Shown here in pieces: positions 1-9,185 of a stretch of 58,097 bases of DNA (its first letter is position 1; the number at the start of each line of letters is the position of its first letter). This DNA is from IIICB1 sp035968095 (GTDB taxonomy: Bacteria; Cyanobacteriota; Cyanobacteriia; Cyanobacteriales; SIO1D9): assembly GCA_035968095.1 (NCBI GenBank), contig JAWQFW010000004.1:1-58097 (forward strand), written 5' to 3'. The notes beneath the pieces are model-generated. The model was not told the origin of the DNA, searched no databases, and saw only the letters and a list, made by a program, of their open reading frames with translations. The position numbers and the translations under genes are program-made.

Positions 1-1766
1 GAAATAAACTCTTAAATTTAAATGATTTTGTAATTAAGGATGCTCTCCAAAATATTAGGAGAACTAAAAAGCCATATTCTCAAATTACGAGTCAGAAAAA
101 AATCAGAGAAAATGGCAATTTTTATACCAAAATTAAGGCAGACAAAAATTATTTTATTGCTTATCCATTACTTTTAGAAGAAAAGTTAGTAGGTGCGCTC
201 GGTTTTTGGTGTGAGCAGCCAAAAAAGTCGCAAATTGAAGAAGTTTCGGCGAGTTTAGCGGATTTGATTACTATTGGGATCAATCGTTGTTGGGCAAAAC
301 AAGCCAAGAATTCGCGTCGAGAAGGCTTAATTTTTCGGTTAGCTAATCAAATTCGTAACTCTTTAGATCTTGATACAATTCTGGGAACTGCTGTTAGTGA
401 AATTCGGAGTTTATTGCAAGTAGATCGTTGTTTTTATTTGTGGTGTTGGTCACAACAGAATTATCCTAGCTTGACAGTATCTCATGAAGCTAGTGACGAT
501 CGCCTAAATTTAGCTAAGATTGGAGAGTGTCCCCCACAAAAGCTAGACATTTTAGCGAAAACGGTTGTGAGTAACACCGTGTTATGTATTGACGATCTTG
601 GTAGTTATGCAGTTAAGGAAGATGAAGAAATAATTGCCTTGCTGCAAGAATTGGGTATTAGTTCAATTTTATTGTTACCTTTAAAAACTCACGCCGGACA
701 TTTAGGAGCGATCGCGTGCAGTAACAGTGAAGGGACAAGAGTGTGGCAAAATGAAGAAGTAGAGATTTTGCAAGCAGTCGTAGATCAATTAGCGATCGCC
801 ATCGACCAAGCCGAATTGTTCGCTCAAGCTCGTGCAACTGCTCTAGCGGCTCAAACTCAAGCTCAACAATTACAGTTAACTTTACAAGAACTCAAACAAA
901 CTCAAGGACAACTCATCCAACACGAAAAAATGTCGAGTTTGGGACAAATGGTTGCCGGGATCGCTCACGAAATTAATAATCCGGTTAACTTTATTAGTGG
1001 TAATTTAAGCTGTACGAGCGAATATGCCGAAAACGCGATCGCCTTATTGAAACTGTATCAAAAACATTATCCTCTTCCCGACCCAGAAATACAGCAATAT
1101 GCAGAAGATATTGATTTAGAATTTTTGACTGAAGATTTGCCCAAAACCATTGGTTCGATGAACGTTGGCGCACATCGCATTCAAGAAATCGTCCTTTCTT
1201 TGCGTAATTTCTCTCGTTTAGATCAAGCAGAAATGAAACCTGTAGATATTCACGAAGGAATTGAAAGTACCTTACTAATTTTACACAATCGTCTCAAAGC
1301 AAAGGGACATCAGCGCGAAATTCAAGTCATTAAAGATTTCGGCAACTTACCAAAAGTAGAGTGCTACGCTGGACAACTTAATCAAGTATTTATGAATATT
1401 CTGAGTAATGGGATTGATGCTTTAGAAATGAGTGCAGATGAGTCCCAAAGTAATTTAGCAGTGTTCAGCGATTCAAGATTAATTCCGATGATTCGTATTC
1501 GTACAGAATTAGTTAAAGATTGGGTAAGAATTTCGATTACAGATAATGGTTTAGGAATGAGCGAGCAAACCCGCGATCGCATTTTTGATCCTTTTTTTAC
1601 CACCAAACCAGTTGGTAAAGGTACGGGTTTAGGGCTATCCATCAGTTATCAAATTGTTGTCGAAAAACATGGCGGTAATTTTGAGTGCGTTTCTGCACCA
1701 GGAGAAGGAAGCGAATTTATTATCGAAATCCCAGTTACACCTCCACCAGAAAACAGGAGAGGCTGA
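1..1766 (+). CDS. Sensor histidine kinase, GAF-GAF-HisKA-HATPase, 5' end outside the window
   Basis: The frame is open from base 3 to the TGA at 1764-1766, so the start lies before the window; the TTG at 264 is internal. The first ~90 codons look like the end of a GAF domain, followed by a complete GAF domain (about 330-830) and a short Gln-rich coiled coil. The HisKA domain has H-box AHEINNPVNF with its His codon at 966-968. The HATPase shows the N box NILSNGIDAL, DNGLGM, the F box DPFFTTKP and GKGTGLGLS, so it should be catalytically competent. No membrane segment or receiver is visible in this part. It is an autophosphorylating kinase that senses through GAF domains; ligand and response regulator are unknown. 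It ends 87 bp before cheR on the same strand and may belong to the chemosensory operon. Confidence 0.9.
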   Translation, partial: NKLLNLNDFVIKDALQNIRRTKKPYSQITSQKKIRENGNFYTKIKADKNYFIAYPLLLEEKLVGALGFWCEQPKKSQIEEVSASLADLITIGINRCWAKQAKNSRREGLIFRLANQIRNSLDLDTILGTAVSEIRSLLQVDRCFYLWCWSQQNYPSLTVSHEASDDRLNLAKIGECPPQKLDILAKTVVSNTVLCIDDLGSYAVKEDEEIIALLQELGISSILLLPLKTHAGHLGAIACSNSEGTRVWQNEEVEILQAVVDQLAIAIDQAELFAQARATALAAQTQAQQLQLTLQELKQTQGQLIQHEKMSSLGQMVAGIAHEINNPVNFISGNLSCTSEYAENAIALLKLYQKHYPLPDPEIQQYAEDIDLEFLTEDLPKTIGSMNVGAHRIQEIVLSLRNFSRLDQAEMKPVDIHEGIESTLLILHNRLKAKGHQREIQVIKDFGNLPKVECYAGQLNQVFMNILSNGIDALEMSADESQSNLAVFSDSRLIPMIRIRTELVKDWVRISITDNGLGMSEQTRDRIFDPFFTTKPVGKGTGLGLSISYQIVVEKHGGNFECVSAPGEGSEFIIEIPVTPPPENRRG

Positions 1767-1841
1767 CTAGGGAAATCAGGCAGACAAGCAAGATAAACTA
1801 ATAATTGTTAGTTGCTAACTGCTAATCCCCAGTTCCTAATC

Positions 1842-1849
1842 GAGGAGGT
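1842..1849 (+). promoter_or_regulatory. Shine-Dalgarno that fixes the cheR TTG start
   Basis: GAGGAGGT lies 4-5 bases before an in-frame TTG at 1854. An earlier in-frame TTG at 1812 has no such site and would translate a stretch of the intergenic repeat 'gctaactgctaatccccagttcc', so 1854 is the better start. Confidence 0.7.
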
Positions 1850-1853
1850 ATTC

Positions 1854-3242
1854 TTGCTCAGATATTTAGAGACAAATTTGCTGGAAAAATTTATTCAGTT
1901 AATTACAGCCAATACTGGTTTATATATTCGCGAACAAGACCGAAAAAGTTTAGCTGAGAAAATTTTATTTCGGAGTAAATTACTGAAATTATCTACACCA
2001 GAAAGTTATTATCGGCTGCTACAATCGCCAACACAAAGAAGTAAGCAAGAGTGGCAAGAATTCATTATCTTGTTGACGACAACCGAAAGTTATTTTTTTC
2101 GCGATCGCGGACAGCTTAATCTCCTCCAGGAAAAAATTTTACCTGAGTTAATTCAAAAGCAAAAAGCAACTAAAAAGCTAAAAATTTGGAGTGCGGGTTG
2201 TTCCACAGGAGAAGAACCTTTTTCTCTCGCCATGATCCTCAAACAAATTTTACCTAATTTAGCAGACTGGCAAATCTCAATTTTGGGAACTGACATTAAT
2301 CGAGAAGCACTTACCAAAGCTAAAAAAGGATTTTATACTTCCTGGTCATTTCGTTTGGTAGAACCTCAAATAGTTCAGGATTATTTCCAACGAGTTCGTC
2401 AAGGGTTTCAACTTCGAGATGAAATACGTCAACTGGTAAAATTTGAGAATTTAAATTTAGTTACTGCTCAATTTAATCGTGCTAATGATCACATTCTCGA
2501 TGTAGATTTGATTCTTTGTCGTAACGTTTTTATATATTTTGAGAAAGAAGCGATCGCGGCGGTACTGGCAAAATTTCATCAAAGCTTAAAACCTGGGGGA
2601 TATCTCCTCACGGGACACGCGGAATTATACGGTCAAAATCTGCAAAAATTCCAGACAAAAATTTATCCAGAATCAATTATTTACCAACGTAGCGAACCGC
2701 GATCGCCACGAGAAGCCTCAACAGATCGCCTCGTAACAAATCAAACTAAAATAATTGAGCAACCACCAATTCGTCACTCAACTACTCCCACAGTAACTAC
2801 AGCCAAAAATTTTTACAGCGAAGCCGAAACCAAATTTCAGCAAAAAGCATACGCTAGCGCGATCGCCAATGCTAACCAAGCACTTCAGCTAGAACCCCGT
2901 AACTTTGACGCTTGCTTTCTTCTCGCTCAAATTTATGCCAATCTCGGCAAATATAAACAAGCTATTGAATTTTGTCAACGAGCAATCTCTATTGACTCAT
3001 TTGCTGTCAAAACCTACCAGTTACAAGCTAAAATTGCTGAAGAACAAGAAGATATTCAAACAGCAAAAAACTTACTAAAAAAAATTATTTATCTCGACTA
3101 TCGTTGCATCTCAGCATATTTAGAACTCAGTTACTTATACGCTCGAGAAGGAGACAGGAAACGCGCCGAGAAAATGGAAGCAACCGCAAAAGAACTACTC
3201 AAAGAATTAGCTAACGATTCCCCTTTCGCCGAATCCGGTTAG
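1854..3242 (+). CDS. cheR: CheR-type chemoreceptor methyltransferase with C-terminal TPRs
   Basis: It would methylate glutamates on the MCP using S-adenosylmethionine. The N-terminal half is a CheR fold: a small helical domain, then the SAM-binding loop AGCSTGEEPFS, GTDINREAL, and DLILCRNVFIYF where CheR enzymes bind cofactor. After a variable linker (about residues 270-310) come roughly three TPRs up to the end. CheR-TPR is the layout of WspC and FrzF rather than the short flagellar CheR, and the TPRs probably dock a partner. From the TTG start at 1854 the protein has 462 residues. It is followed by a double CheW and an MCP on the same strand. CheR is unusual in cyanobacterial chemotaxis loci: the Synechocystis tax loci lack cheR and cheB. 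Confidence 0.88.
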   Translation: MLRYLETNLLEKFIQLITANTGLYIREQDRKSLAEKILFRSKLLKLSTPESYYRLLQSPTQRSKQEWQEFIILLTTTESYFFRDRGQLNLLQEKILPELIQKQKATKKLKIWSAGCSTGEEPFSLAMILKQILPNLADWQISILGTDINREALTKAKKGFYTSWSFRLVEPQIVQDYFQRVRQGFQLRDEIRQLVKFENLNLVTAQFNRANDHILDVDLILCRNVFIYFEKEAIAAVLAKFHQSLKPGGYLLTGHAELYGQNLQKFQTKIYPESIIYQRSEPRSPREASTDRLVTNQTKIIEQPPIRHSTTPTVTTAKNFYSEAETKFQQKAYASAIANANQALQLEPRNFDACFLLAQIYANLGKYKQAIEFCQRAISIDSFAVKTYQLQAKIAEEQEDIQTAKNLLKKIIYLDYRCISAYLELSYLYAREGDRKRAEKMEATAKELLKELANDSPFAESG

Positions 3243-3384
3243 ATAGCTCATTAGCGATCGCCAAAAGAAAATCAAAAGCCAAAACCTTAACTTTTTGTGA
3301 CTAGAAAATTGCCACAATGAAATAAGGATAAATAATAGAAAAGGAGGGTTATCAATTAGGTAAATAAAACCGAGTTGGGTAAAT

Positions 3385-4488
3385 ATGAATAATCAACCCT
3401 ATCTACTCTTTAGCTTAAATAACTCCTGGTACGGTGTCGAAGCATTTTTTGTTAAGGAAGTGTTTTTTCTTCCTGAATTAACACCAGTCTTAGATACTCC
3501 TCACTACCTAGTTGGAGTAGTTAATCTTCGCGGAGAAATTCTCCCAGTAATGGATTTACTTTTGCGCTTAGGCTATCGCAGTCGCAATTATCAACTAACT
3601 GATAGCGTTGTAGTCTTAAATTGGCAGAACCAAAGTCTAGGAATTATTGCTCATCAAGTTCATAAAGTCCAAAATATTACTGAGGAGGAAATCAGGCTCA
3701 ACAAAACTCTCTCCGATAATCTAGCCTCTCCCAAAAAGCCTTCAGTAAAAGAAAATAGTTTCTCCTCGATTACTGAACTAAATTCTGATGTTTCAAACCG
3801 TTTTTTTGCTAATATTACTCAAATCGAGTCAGAAATCGTTCTTTTATTAAATTTAGCAAACTTACTACCTTCCGAATTGATTCAGTCAAACTTAGTTTCT
3901 GAGCTAGAAACTAACAATTTAGTATCAAAAGAATTATTAGGAGTACGCTTATTTGCTCCTAATACTACACCAGAAGCAAAACTAATTTTTCGTCAACGAG
4001 CTAATCATTTAAGAGAAGTTACCGAAAGTGAAAATCTTCATCATGCACTTCCTTTAGCTGTTGTTAATTTAAATGGGGAAGTTTTTGGAATTAATTTAAA
4101 TTTTATTCGTGAATTTACCGAAATAGAAAGAGTAACTCCGATTCCTTGTACACCAGAACATATTGTCGGAAATATAAATCTTCGCGGCGAAATTATCACT
4201 TTAATCAATCTCCAAAGTGCCTTAAACTTATCAGTGGTTAAGCCTCAAGTTTATACTCAAGCAATGATTGTTGAAGTAGAAGATTTAGTAGTAGGAATAA
4301 CGATCGAAGCTGTTGATGATGTAATCTTTGTTTCTCCGAAAAAAATAACGGCTATGCCTACTGCTATTCAGGCAGTAAATGATGAATACCTTCAAGGAAC
4401 AGTAAAATATTTTGAGCAGATTATGACAATTCTTAATTTACCCAAAATTTTACAAGAAGGTGGGTTAATAGTAGACGAAGAAGCTTAA
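3385..4488 (+). CDS. cheW: Tandem CheW-domain scaffold protein
   Basis: A 367-residue cytoplasmic protein with two CheW folds. The first covers about residues 1-165, with GVVNLRGEILPVMDL and GIIAHQVHKV, and carries an extra Ser/Asn-rich stretch near residues 115-135. The second covers about 220-355 (GNINLRGEIITLINL, GITIEAVDDV). CheW couples receptors to CheA. Two domains in one chain could replace the two separate CheW proteins of Wsp-type systems, or bridge receptors in the array. No strong Shine-Dalgarno precedes ATG 3385; an AAGGAGG at 3341-3347 runs into a stop and serves no visible gene. The MCP follows 30 bp downstream. Confidence 0.88.
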   Translation: MNNQPYLLFSLNNSWYGVEAFFVKEVFFLPELTPVLDTPHYLVGVVNLRGEILPVMDLLLRLGYRSRNYQLTDSVVVLNWQNQSLGIIAHQVHKVQNITEEEIRLNKTLSDNLASPKKPSVKENSFSSITELNSDVSNRFFANITQIESEIVLLLNLANLLPSELIQSNLVSELETNNLVSKELLGVRLFAPNTTPEAKLIFRQRANHLREVTESENLHHALPLAVVNLNGEVFGINLNFIREFTEIERVTPIPCTPEHIVGNINLRGEIITLINLQSALNLSVVKPQVYTQAMIVEVEDLVVGITIEAVDDVIFVSPKKITAMPTAIQAVNDEYLQGTVKYFEQIMTILNLPKILQEGGLIVDEEA

Positions 4489-4518
4489 AGTTAGAACTAA
4501 AAAAAGAGGTAAATAGTA

Positions 4519-5973
4519 ATGTTAGCTAAATTAAAACTGCGCGATTTAATGTTATTAGGTTATGGATTGCCTGTAGTGATTTTGTCTTTTACAGCAGCAG
4601 GTTTTGTCTATTCAAAGACCAATCAAATTTTGAAAACTTTAACAGATATTAAAAGAGTTGAGACAGTAGTTGTTGAAGCAAACAATCTGGCGCTAGAAAC
4701 CAAAAATAGTACGAATAGCTTACGTGCTTATTTTATCGATCAAGAGCCTGAATTTAGAGTTGAGTATGAGCAGTCGATTAAAGAATTCGAGCGTTCAGTA
4801 GAGATTCTTAAAGAATTGGTAGGTGATCCAGAACAAAAAGTCCGTTTGAATAAGATGATTGAGATTAATTCGGAATATCAAGCATTTAGTGAACAAATGT
4901 TTGAATTATTAGAAAATGGTCAAGAAGAACGGGCAATCACTTTATTTAGGCAAGGATTAGGAAATAATTTTGTTGAAGAATTCGATCGGGTTAATCATGA
5001 GTTACGAGATGCGAAAAGAGAGTTGCTAGAAAAAGAAACTAGAGAGGCTGAAGAAGCTTTGCAATTTCTGGTGACAATCCTAATTTTTGGTTCTTTATTG
5101 TTGGCTGGTATCGGTATAAGTTTAGCTTTTTGGATTTCTTCGGGGGTAGCGAGAACTATTAATCGCGCAACGAGTGCGATCGCCACTTCTTCGAGTGAAA
5201 TTGCCACTACAATTGAACAACAAGAGCGTACCTCTAACCAACAAGCGGCTTCGGTAAGCGAAACCACCACTACAGTTGATGAGTTGGGAGCTTCTTCGCG
5301 TCAGTCAGCCGAACAAGCTGAAGCGGCGGCTAATGCAGCAATGCAAGCGCTTCAACTTACTGAAGGGGGAAGTCAAGCGGTAGATCGTAGCTTGAAGGGG
5401 ATGTCTGAGTTGCAAGAGAAAGTTGGCGCGATCGCTGAACAAATTTTACGTCTCAGCGAACAAACTAATCAAATTGGGAACATTTCTTTAGTCGTGTCAG
5501 ATCTTGCCAACCAAACTAATATGTTAGCTCTTAATGCTGCGGTGGAAGCGGTTCGTGCTGGCGAACAAGGTAAAGGTTTTGCAGTTGTTGCGGCGGAAAT
5601 TCGCAAATTAGCTGACCAAAGTAAGCAATCGGCAGAGAAAATTAATACTTTGGTTGCTGATATTCAAAATGCAATTAATTCTACAGTTATGGTAACAGAT
5701 GAAGGAACTAAAACTGTGCAAACTGGTGTCGAAATTGCTCGCCAAACTTCGGACGCTTTTGCTGGTGTTGCTGACGCTGTGAATAATGTGGTTTTAAATA
5801 ATCAGCAAATTTTACTGAATATCAAGCAACAAGCTAGTGCGATTGAGCAAATTGTTCAAGCGATGAATAGTATTAACCAAGGTGCAAAAGAAAGTGCTAG
5901 CGGCATTAGTCAAACTAAAATTGGTACTGAGAAATTAAACGATGCGGCACTGGAATTAAAAACTATTATTTAG
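4519..5973 (+). CDS. Methyl-accepting chemotaxis protein with helical sensor, no evident HAMP
   Basis: A 484-residue transmembrane chemoreceptor. TM1 is about residues 11-31 and TM2 about 184-207. The extracytoplasmic part between them is a charged all-helical region of about 150 residues, as in 4HB/CHASE3-type sensors. The signalling domain contains the hairpin tip region LANQTNMLALNAAVEAV and GKGFAVVAAEIRKLA, where CheA and CheW bind. Directly after TM2 comes SSGVARTINRATSAIATSS and then coiled coil, so I see no complete HAMP domain; this is unusual but known in some receptors. AGAGG about 10 bases before ATG 4519 is a plausible ribosome site. cheR and cheB in the same operon are its likely adaptation enzymes. 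Ligand unknown. Confidence 0.9.
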   Translation: MLAKLKLRDLMLLGYGLPVVILSFTAAGFVYSKTNQILKTLTDIKRVETVVVEANNLALETKNSTNSLRAYFIDQEPEFRVEYEQSIKEFERSVEILKELVGDPEQKVRLNKMIEINSEYQAFSEQMFELLENGQEERAITLFRQGLGNNFVEEFDRVNHELRDAKRELLEKETREAEEALQFLVTILIFGSLLLAGIGISLAFWISSGVARTINRATSAIATSSSEIATTIEQQERTSNQQAASVSETTTTVDELGASSRQSAEQAEAAANAAMQALQLTEGGSQAVDRSLKGMSELQEKVGAIAEQILRLSEQTNQIGNISLVVSDLANQTNMLALNAAVEAVRAGEQGKGFAVVAAEIRKLADQSKQSAEKINTLVADIQNAINSTVMVTDEGTKTVQTGVEIARQTSDAFAGVADAVNNVVLNNQQILLNIKQQASAIEQIVQAMNSINQGAKESASGISQTKIGTEKLNDAALELKTII

Positions 5974-6012
5974 TTGTTAATTTTTTTTTTGACAGTCCAA
6001 TAACTAGCGATC

Positions 6013-6132
6013 GCGAAAATTATCGAAGCCATGAACAACTTTAATCAAGTAGCTAAAAAAAGCGCTGAAGGGATCGCCTAAAGCAAAGTTGGTACTCATG
6101 AATTGAACCAAAGTATCTGGTAAATTAAATAA
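6013..6132 (+). pseudogene. Remnant of a second MCP C-terminus
   Basis: Frame 1 from 6013 reads AKIIEAMNNFNQVAKKSAEGIA, stop, SKVGTHELNQSIW, stop, IK, stop. This aligns without gaps to the last ~40 residues of the upstream MCP (from IVQAMNSINQGAKESASGIS). Stops occur at positions corresponding to a Gln and an acidic residue. It is best explained as the decayed tail of a tandemly duplicated receptor gene, or of a partial duplication, left between mcp and cheA. Confidence 0.7.
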
Positions 6133-6169
6133 TTCCGGCAATTTTCACTCTGAAAGTAGGGAAAAAACA

Positions 6170-8539
6170 ATGATTGAAGACGAAGAATTACGAAATCTGT
6201 ATCAAGTTGCGAGTGAAGAACATTTGCAAAAATTAAATAACGGTTTATTGTACTTAGAAACACATTTAGAAGACAAAACTCCTTTTGAAGAATTACTCCG
6301 AGAAGCCCATAGTCTCAAAGGAGACTCGCGAATGCTTGGTGTTAATGATGTGGAAACTTTAACTCATCAAATCGAACATATTTTAGGCACAATTTATCGT
6401 AGCGAAATTGAATTAAGCCCGGAAGTAAGCGAAATTTTATATGCGGGTTTAGATAATCTTGCTAAATTGGTTCGCGAAGCGGTTACTGGTGAACCAAGTG
6501 GAGTCAATACTTTTCAAGCCCTCGCTCATTTAATGGGTGCATCAACTGCGAGTAATGAGGGTGAAAATATGAGTAAAACTGAAGAGAAAATTGAACCAGA
6601 AAGTATTTATTCGACTGAAAGAGAAATTGAGATAGAGACAAAAATTGAAGCAGAAATTGAGCCAGAAAGTAGTTATCTAAATGAAGAAAAAATCAAGTTA
6701 GATACTGAGCTTATGAGTCAAGATTTAGAAGAAATTCGCGATAATTCTACGGAAAATACTAATGGAAAATTCCCAATTCCCAGTTCCCAATCCCCAGTCC
6801 CAAATTCCCAATTTGAACCTTATCGAATTGAAACAATTCGCGTTGAAACTCGTTATTTAGATGCGTTAATGACCGAAACTGGTGAGTTAACAGTGACCAA
6901 AATTCGCATTGCTCACCAAATAGCACAAATTGAAGAAATTGCGGCTTTATGGTCAGAAATCCAAAGTAAAAAAGCTAAAAAATCCCAAATTATTGACTTG
7001 GATCTTGTTACTCAAAAAATCGAACAGCGCCTCGAAGCTAGTCTCAAACAATTATTAAGTTCGGCTCAAGAAAATGTTGCCCGACTCGATCTAATTTCCA
7101 CTGATTTAGAAGAAAAAGTTCGCACGCTCCGACTTTTACCTTTAGCAAATATTTTTAACTTATATCCGCGCACAGTTAGGGATTTAGCTAAAGAATTTGG
7201 CAAAGAAATAGAACTAATTATAGAGGGAGGAGAGACTACAGCCGATAAACGTATTCTCGAAGAAATGAAAGATCCTTTGCTACATTTAATTCGGAATGCG
7301 ATCGATCATGGAATTGAAACGCCGTGCGATCGCCAAAAATTAGGTAAACCTCCAGTTGCTCAGTTGCGGTTGCGAGGCTACCAAACTGCTAATCATATTG
7401 TCATTGAAGTCACTGATGATGGCAAAGGTTTAGATACCCAAAAAATTAAGGAAACCGCGCTTCATCGAGGTTTGTACTGTTCCGAAGAACTCGCAGCAAT
7501 GACTCCAAATCAAATTTATGCTTTAATTTTTGCTCCGGGATTTTCGACTCGTACTTTTATTACTGAAGTATCGGGAAGAGGTGTTGGTTTGGATGTGGTG
7601 CGACATCATGTCGAACAGTTAAAAGGAAATATCGAAGTCGAATCGACACCTAATCAGGGAACCACTTTCCGAATGCTACTCGGTAAAACTCTCGCTACTG
7701 CACCAGTTTTACTCGTGGAAGTTGACGGAATCACCTACGGTATCCCTTTAGAGTTTGTCGAAAGGAATTTACTGGTTTTTCCAGAAGAAATTTTCACGAT
7801 CGCCGGAAAAGACGCGATCGCCCTTCAAGATGACGAACAAGCAATTCCTGTAGTTTGGTTAGCCGATTTATTAGAAATTTCTCCTAACTCAAATCAGAAA
7901 AAGAGTTCTCACCAAGAGCGGTTAGTTTGTATCATTTTACAAGTAGGTAAAAAACAATTCGGGCTATTTGTTGACCAATTGATAGATACTCAAGATGTTG
8001 TTCTCAAACCCCAAAGTAAATTTTTAAAACGAGTGCGTAATGTCGCTGGAGCAACTATTCTTGGGACAGGAGAAGTTTGCATAATTCTCAACTGTATCGA
8101 CTTACTTAAATCAGTTGAAAAACGAAGTCTTTCTCTTGCTAATATTGAACCAAAGTCAACTTTAACTAAGTCAGACAAACCAATAATTTTGTTAGTTGAA
8201 GATTCGATCGCTGTTCGTACTCAAGAAAAACGAATTCTTGAAGCTGCTGGCTACCAAGTAATCACCGCCGTAGATGGTTTAGACGGCTATAATAAACTCC
8301 GGGTTAGTAACTTTGATGCGGTTATTTCCGATGTACAAATGCCCAATTTGGATGGTTTATCTTTAACTACTCGCATTCGCCAACATCAAGAATATAACGA
8401 ATTACCAATTATTTTGGTTACTTCTCTCGCTACGGACGAAGATAAAAGAAAAGGGGCTGAAGCTGGGGCAAATGCGTATATCACGAAAGGAGACTTTAAT
8501 CAACAGTTTTTGCTAGAAACTTTAAAAAGATTAATTTAA
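6170..8539 (+). CDS. cheA: CheA hybrid histidine kinase: Hpt, dimerisation/ATPase, CheW, receiver
   Basis: The 789-residue core kinase of the chemosensory array. The Hpt domain has AHSLKGDSRM with phospho-His at residue 47. A long acidic Glu/Ile-rich linker (about 125-220) follows in place of a recognisable P2 domain. The P3/P4 region has HLIRNAIDHG (N box), VTDDGKGLD and GRGVGLDVV. A CheW domain (about 500-640) and a receiver (about 665-789) with acceptor Asp in ISDVQMPNLDG complete it. CheA-REC fusion is typical of WspE and FrzE; no free CheY or GGDEF protein is in the window, so the receiver may act as phosphate sink or the output lies elsewhere. ATG 6170 sits in the gap left by the MCP remnant. 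Confidence 0.92.
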   Translation: MIEDEELRNLYQVASEEHLQKLNNGLLYLETHLEDKTPFEELLREAHSLKGDSRMLGVNDVETLTHQIEHILGTIYRSEIELSPEVSEILYAGLDNLAKLVREAVTGEPSGVNTFQALAHLMGASTASNEGENMSKTEEKIEPESIYSTEREIEIETKIEAEIEPESSYLNEEKIKLDTELMSQDLEEIRDNSTENTNGKFPIPSSQSPVPNSQFEPYRIETIRVETRYLDALMTETGELTVTKIRIAHQIAQIEEIAALWSEIQSKKAKKSQIIDLDLVTQKIEQRLEASLKQLLSSAQENVARLDLISTDLEEKVRTLRLLPLANIFNLYPRTVRDLAKEFGKEIELIIEGGETTADKRILEEMKDPLLHLIRNAIDHGIETPCDRQKLGKPPVAQLRLRGYQTANHIVIEVTDDGKGLDTQKIKETALHRGLYCSEELAAMTPNQIYALIFAPGFSTRTFITEVSGRGVGLDVVRHHVEQLKGNIEVESTPNQGTTFRMLLGKTLATAPVLLVEVDGITYGIPLEFVERNLLVFPEEIFTIAGKDAIALQDDEQAIPVVWLADLLEISPNSNQKKSSHQERLVCIILQVGKKQFGLFVDQLIDTQDVVLKPQSKFLKRVRNVAGATILGTGEVCIILNCIDLLKSVEKRSLSLANIEPKSTLTKSDKPIILLVEDSIAVRTQEKRILEAAGYQVITAVDGLDGYNKLRVSNFDAVISDVQMPNLDGLSLTTRIRQHQEYNELPIILVTSLATDEDKRKGAEAGANAYITKGDFNQQFLLETLKRLI
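6771..6812 (+). repeat. Intergenic-type low-complexity repeat inside the CheA linker
   Basis: A run of 'cccaattcccagttcccaat'-type heptads, the motif filling many spacers here (14058-14100, 53890-53915, 54985-55015), lies in frame in cheA. It encodes a Pro/Ser/Gln-rich stretch (IPSSQSPVPNSQF) between the Hpt region and the catalytic core, and appears to be a tolerated linker insertion. Confidence 0.65.
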
Positions 8540-8557
8540 TTAAGCTGAGGTAACAAA

Positions 8558-9175
8558 ATGCCGTTTGATTCTTATCAAAATATCGGTACTGTTCTCACAG
8601 AATTTCAGATTACGGCGACTGAAGACAATTTTATCAGAGAAACGGAAATTGCAATCGCCGATTATTTCCGCGCTGATTTAGAATTCAGTTTGCGCGAATT
8701 AGTTGTTGATAACTCCGAAGCGGCTATTTGTGAAAATATTATCTATCCGATTTTGAAAGAAATCTACAAATCCTATAAAGAAGATTTTGTCCTTTGGAGT
8801 CACCAACTTTTAAGTTACAACGAAAATTTATTAGGTATACCTGATTATATTTTAGCAAAAAGAAATACTTTAGGCAAGTTTGTTTTTGACAAACCATATT
8901 TAGTAGCCGTAGAAGCGAAAAAAGACAATTTTACCGGAGGTTGGGGACAATGTTTAGCAGAAATGGTAGCTATGCAAAAAATAAATCAAGAACCAGAAAG
9001 AACCATATTTGGCATCGTTAGTAACGGCAAATATTGGGAATTTGGTCAATTGAGGCAAGATTTTTTTACTAAAAATATTACTATTTATACGGTTGCTCAA
9101 TTAACCTCACTTTTTGCCGCAATAAATTATCTTTTTGCTCAATGTAAACTAGAGAGAAACCGTGCCGAAGCATGA
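8558..9175 (+). CDS. PD-(D/E)XK-like protein of unknown role in the chemosensory operon
   Basis: A 205-residue protein that I place in the PD-(D/E)XK nuclease-like fold on motif grounds. GIPDYIL (Asp 96) is followed by VAVEAKK (Glu 119, Lys 121) and a conserved-looking Gln in GGWGQCLAEM (Gln 131). This is the order PD...ExK...Q seen in type I/III restriction N-terminal domains. There is no methylase, specificity or helicase domain, so it is not a recognisable restriction system. It lies 18 bp after cheA and its stop is 10 bp before the chosen cheB start, so it is probably cotranscribed. Similar small PD-(D/E)XK-like proteins are common among cyanobacterial hypothetical genes; the fold may bind rather than cut nucleic acid. 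Function is not known. Confidence 0.65.
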   Translation: MPFDSYQNIGTVLTEFQITATEDNFIRETEIAIADYFRADLEFSLRELVVDNSEAAICENIIYPILKEIYKSYKEDFVLWSHQLLSYNENLLGIPDYILAKRNTLGKFVFDKPYLVAVEAKKDNFTGGWGQCLAEMVAMQKINQEPERTIFGIVSNGKYWEFGQLRQDFFTKNITIYTVAQLTSLFAAINYLFAQCKLERNRAEA

Positions 9176-9185
9176 GTTAAAAACA

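Noticed and set aside
1812..1853. Upstream TTG start for cheR
   Set aside because: The added residues come from an intergenic repeat, and the strong ribosome site lies before TTG 1854.
8558..9175. Type I restriction subunit
   Set aside because: Only the nuclease-like core is present; no helicase, methylase or specificity gene is nearby.
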